From contig DATDCY010000026.1 in the NCBI GenBank assembly GCA_036524115.1, positions 1-5,712 of the forward strand: a stretch of DNA of 5,712 nucleotides. Reading direction: 5' to 3'. Position numbers and translations under genes: made by a program. Source of the DNA: a bacterium (GTDB lineage: Bacteria > JAUVQV01 > DATDCY01). Positions 4,768 through 5,712 of this stretch are shown piece by piece; position 1 is the stretch's first letter; each line of letters begins with the position of its first letter. The notes under the pieces were generated by a model. The model was not told where the DNA came from and searched no databases. It saw nothing but the letters and a program-made list of their open reading frames with translations.

Positions 4768-5712
4768 GTGGCGCCACGACCCTTGCTTGCGGCTTCGCTG
4801 GCCTTCGTGGGCGGCGTCGCCGCGGGGGCGTGGCTGCCCCAGGAGCCCGGGGCGTGGGCGTGGGCCGCGGGGGCGCTGCTGGTTGCCTGGGGGGCGGCGC
4901 TCGCCGCGGGCCGCCTCCGCGCCGGCCGCGCGGTCGGCCTCGCGACGTTCGCGGTCCTCGGCGTCCTGCGGTGCCAGGCCGATCTCGCGCCGCTGTACGC
5001 GGGGCTGGAGCAGGTGTCCGAGGCGGAGGCGGTCGCGTGCGGTCGCCTCGCGCGGCCTGCCCAGATCAGGGACGGCGAGACACTGCTCGTCCTGGAGGGC
5101 GCGCGGGTGCGTCGCGATGGGAGGACGGCCGCCCTCGCCCTGCCGCTGCAGGTCGCCGTGGCCGGAGCCTGCGACGGCTACGCGGTGGGCGACCTCGTCG
5201 TCGCGCGGGGCGGGCTGCGGTCCGTGCGCGGCGACCGCAATCTCGGCTGGTTTCCCGGTCCCGTCGGGGCGGCGGCGGGCCGCTGCGCCGCGCGGCTCTC
5301 GGTCGGGTCGCCCGCGTGGGTGAGGCGGACCGGGCACGACCCGGGACGCGGCCCCGAGGCGGCGGTGCTGCGCTGGCGCGACCGGGCGCACCGGTCCTGG
5401 CTGGCGCGTCCAGGCGCGGCAGCGGCGATCCTCGACGCGCTCACGACGGGCGAGCGCGCCGGCATCCCCCGGGACGTGCAGGAGGCGTTCACCCGTGCCG
5501 GTCTCGCCCACGTGCTGGCGATCTCGGGGATGAACGTGGGTTTCCTCGCGGCGCTCGTCTTCCTGGCGCTGCGCAGGGCGCTGGCGCTGTGCGCGCCACT
5601 CGCGCTGCGCTTTCCGGCTCAGCCCCTGGCCGCCGGGCTGACGCTGCCGGCGCTGTGGTTCTTCCTGCTCTTCTCCGGTGGGCAGATCCCCGTCGGCCGC
5701 GCGGTGCTCTCC
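4768..5712 (+). CDS. comEC: ComEC/Rec2 competence channel protein, N-terminal part, 3' partial
   Basis: ComEC is the inner-membrane channel that carries single-stranded DNA into the cytoplasm during transformation. The frame is open from 4768 to the right edge (315 codons, no stop); complete family members are usually more than twice as long. Two to three hydrophobic segments open the protein (about 6-24, 28-48, 54-66), followed by a soluble region (about 85-170) matching the DUF4131/OB-like domain position. The competence domain then begins: LTTGERAGIP (225-234) and AFTRAGLAHVLAISGMNVG (240-258), the family signature (G-L-x-H-hh-A-I-S-G). Further membrane segments lie at about 255-271 and 288-306, and GRA (310-312) matches the conserved arginine-alanine turn. 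The signature usually ends ISGLH; here Met255-Asn256 replace Leu-His, which also occurs in some divergent homologues. The GTG start follows a purine-rich GAAGGGAAGGG (4752-4762) by 5 bases. The metallo-beta-lactamase-like C-terminal domain, if present, is beyond the edge. Confidence 0.9.
   Translation, partial: MAPRPLLAASLAFVGGVAAGAWLPQEPGAWAWAAGALLVAWGAALAAGRLRAGRAVGLATFAVLGVLRCQADLAPLYAGLEQVSEAEAVACGRLARPAQIRDGETLLVLEGARVRRDGRTAALALPLQVAVAGACDGYAVGDLVVARGGLRSVRGDRNLGWFPGPVGAAAGRCAARLSVGSPAWVRRTGHDPGRGPEAAVLRWRDRAHRSWLARPGAAAAILDALTTGERAGIPRDVQEAFTRAGLAHVLAISGMNVGFLAALVFLALRRALALCAPLALRFPAQPLAAGLTLPALWFFLLFSGGQIPVGRAVLS

Noticed and set aside
3170-4777. Long reverse-strand open frame (535 codons), overlapping the HD-GYP gene and rqcP
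   Set aside because: Its translation is rich in Arg, Pro, Ala, His and Gln with no domain motifs. It is antisense to genes with clear family signatures. Long empty frames are expected in DNA this G+C-rich.
4273-5511. Reverse-strand open frame (412 codons) opposite rqcP and comEC
   Set aside because: Low-complexity Arg/Pro/Gly/Ala composition, no motif, and antisense to a recognisable ComEC.
1-5712. tRNA, rRNA, CRISPR array, insertion sequence or phage remnant
   Set aside because: No direct-repeat arrays, transposase motifs, terminal inverted repeats or tRNA-like cloverleaf were seen; the window is nearly filled by recognisable chromosomal genes.

Overview
The window is a G+C-rich stretch (well over two thirds G+C by eye) that is coding almost throughout, on the + strand only. 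It looks like chromosome from a high-GC, motile, Gram-negative-type bacterium. The combination of CheX, an HD-GYP response regulator, an RqcP-type S4 protein and ComEC fits a deltaproteobacterium-like or other environmental high-GC lineage. That placement is inference; nothing in the window fixes the taxon.

Region 1 (1-4276) is the downstream part of a chemotaxis operon. It holds the C-terminal part of CheA (5' end outside the window), CheB, a single-domain CheY-like receiver, a CheX-type phosphatase, and a response regulator carrying a c-di-GMP phosphodiesterase (HD-GYP) domain. Each of the four gene junctions is a 4-base stop/start overlap (GTGA, ATGA, GTGA, ATGA), so the five genes are almost certainly one translationally coupled transcript. 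A working model: receptor-CheW arrays (genes not in the window) control CheA. CheA phosphorylates CheY and CheB, and perhaps the HD-GYP regulator. CheB resets receptor methylation, CheX removes phosphate from CheY-P, and the HD-GYP protein links the pathway to c-di-GMP breakdown.

Region 2 (4277-4462) is the only real intergenic gap, 186 bases. It holds two perfect 12-base GC palindromes whose centres are 42 bases apart, a possible -10 element (TATGAT), and a strong Shine-Dalgarno sequence. I see no canonical U-tract terminator.

Region 3 (4463-5712) is unrelated to chemotaxis. It has a short S4-domain RNA-binding protein of the RqcP/YabO family (ribosome quality control), then the N-terminal 315 residues of ComEC, the DNA-uptake channel, which runs off the right edge.

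The window is mostly conventional. The points most worth a second look are a non-canonical glycine in the CheA ATP-binding N box, the direct coupling of CheX and an HD-GYP effector into a che operon, an HD-GYP site that appears to be of the two-metal type, and a possible readthrough-sensitive hairpin over the rqcP ribosome binding site.
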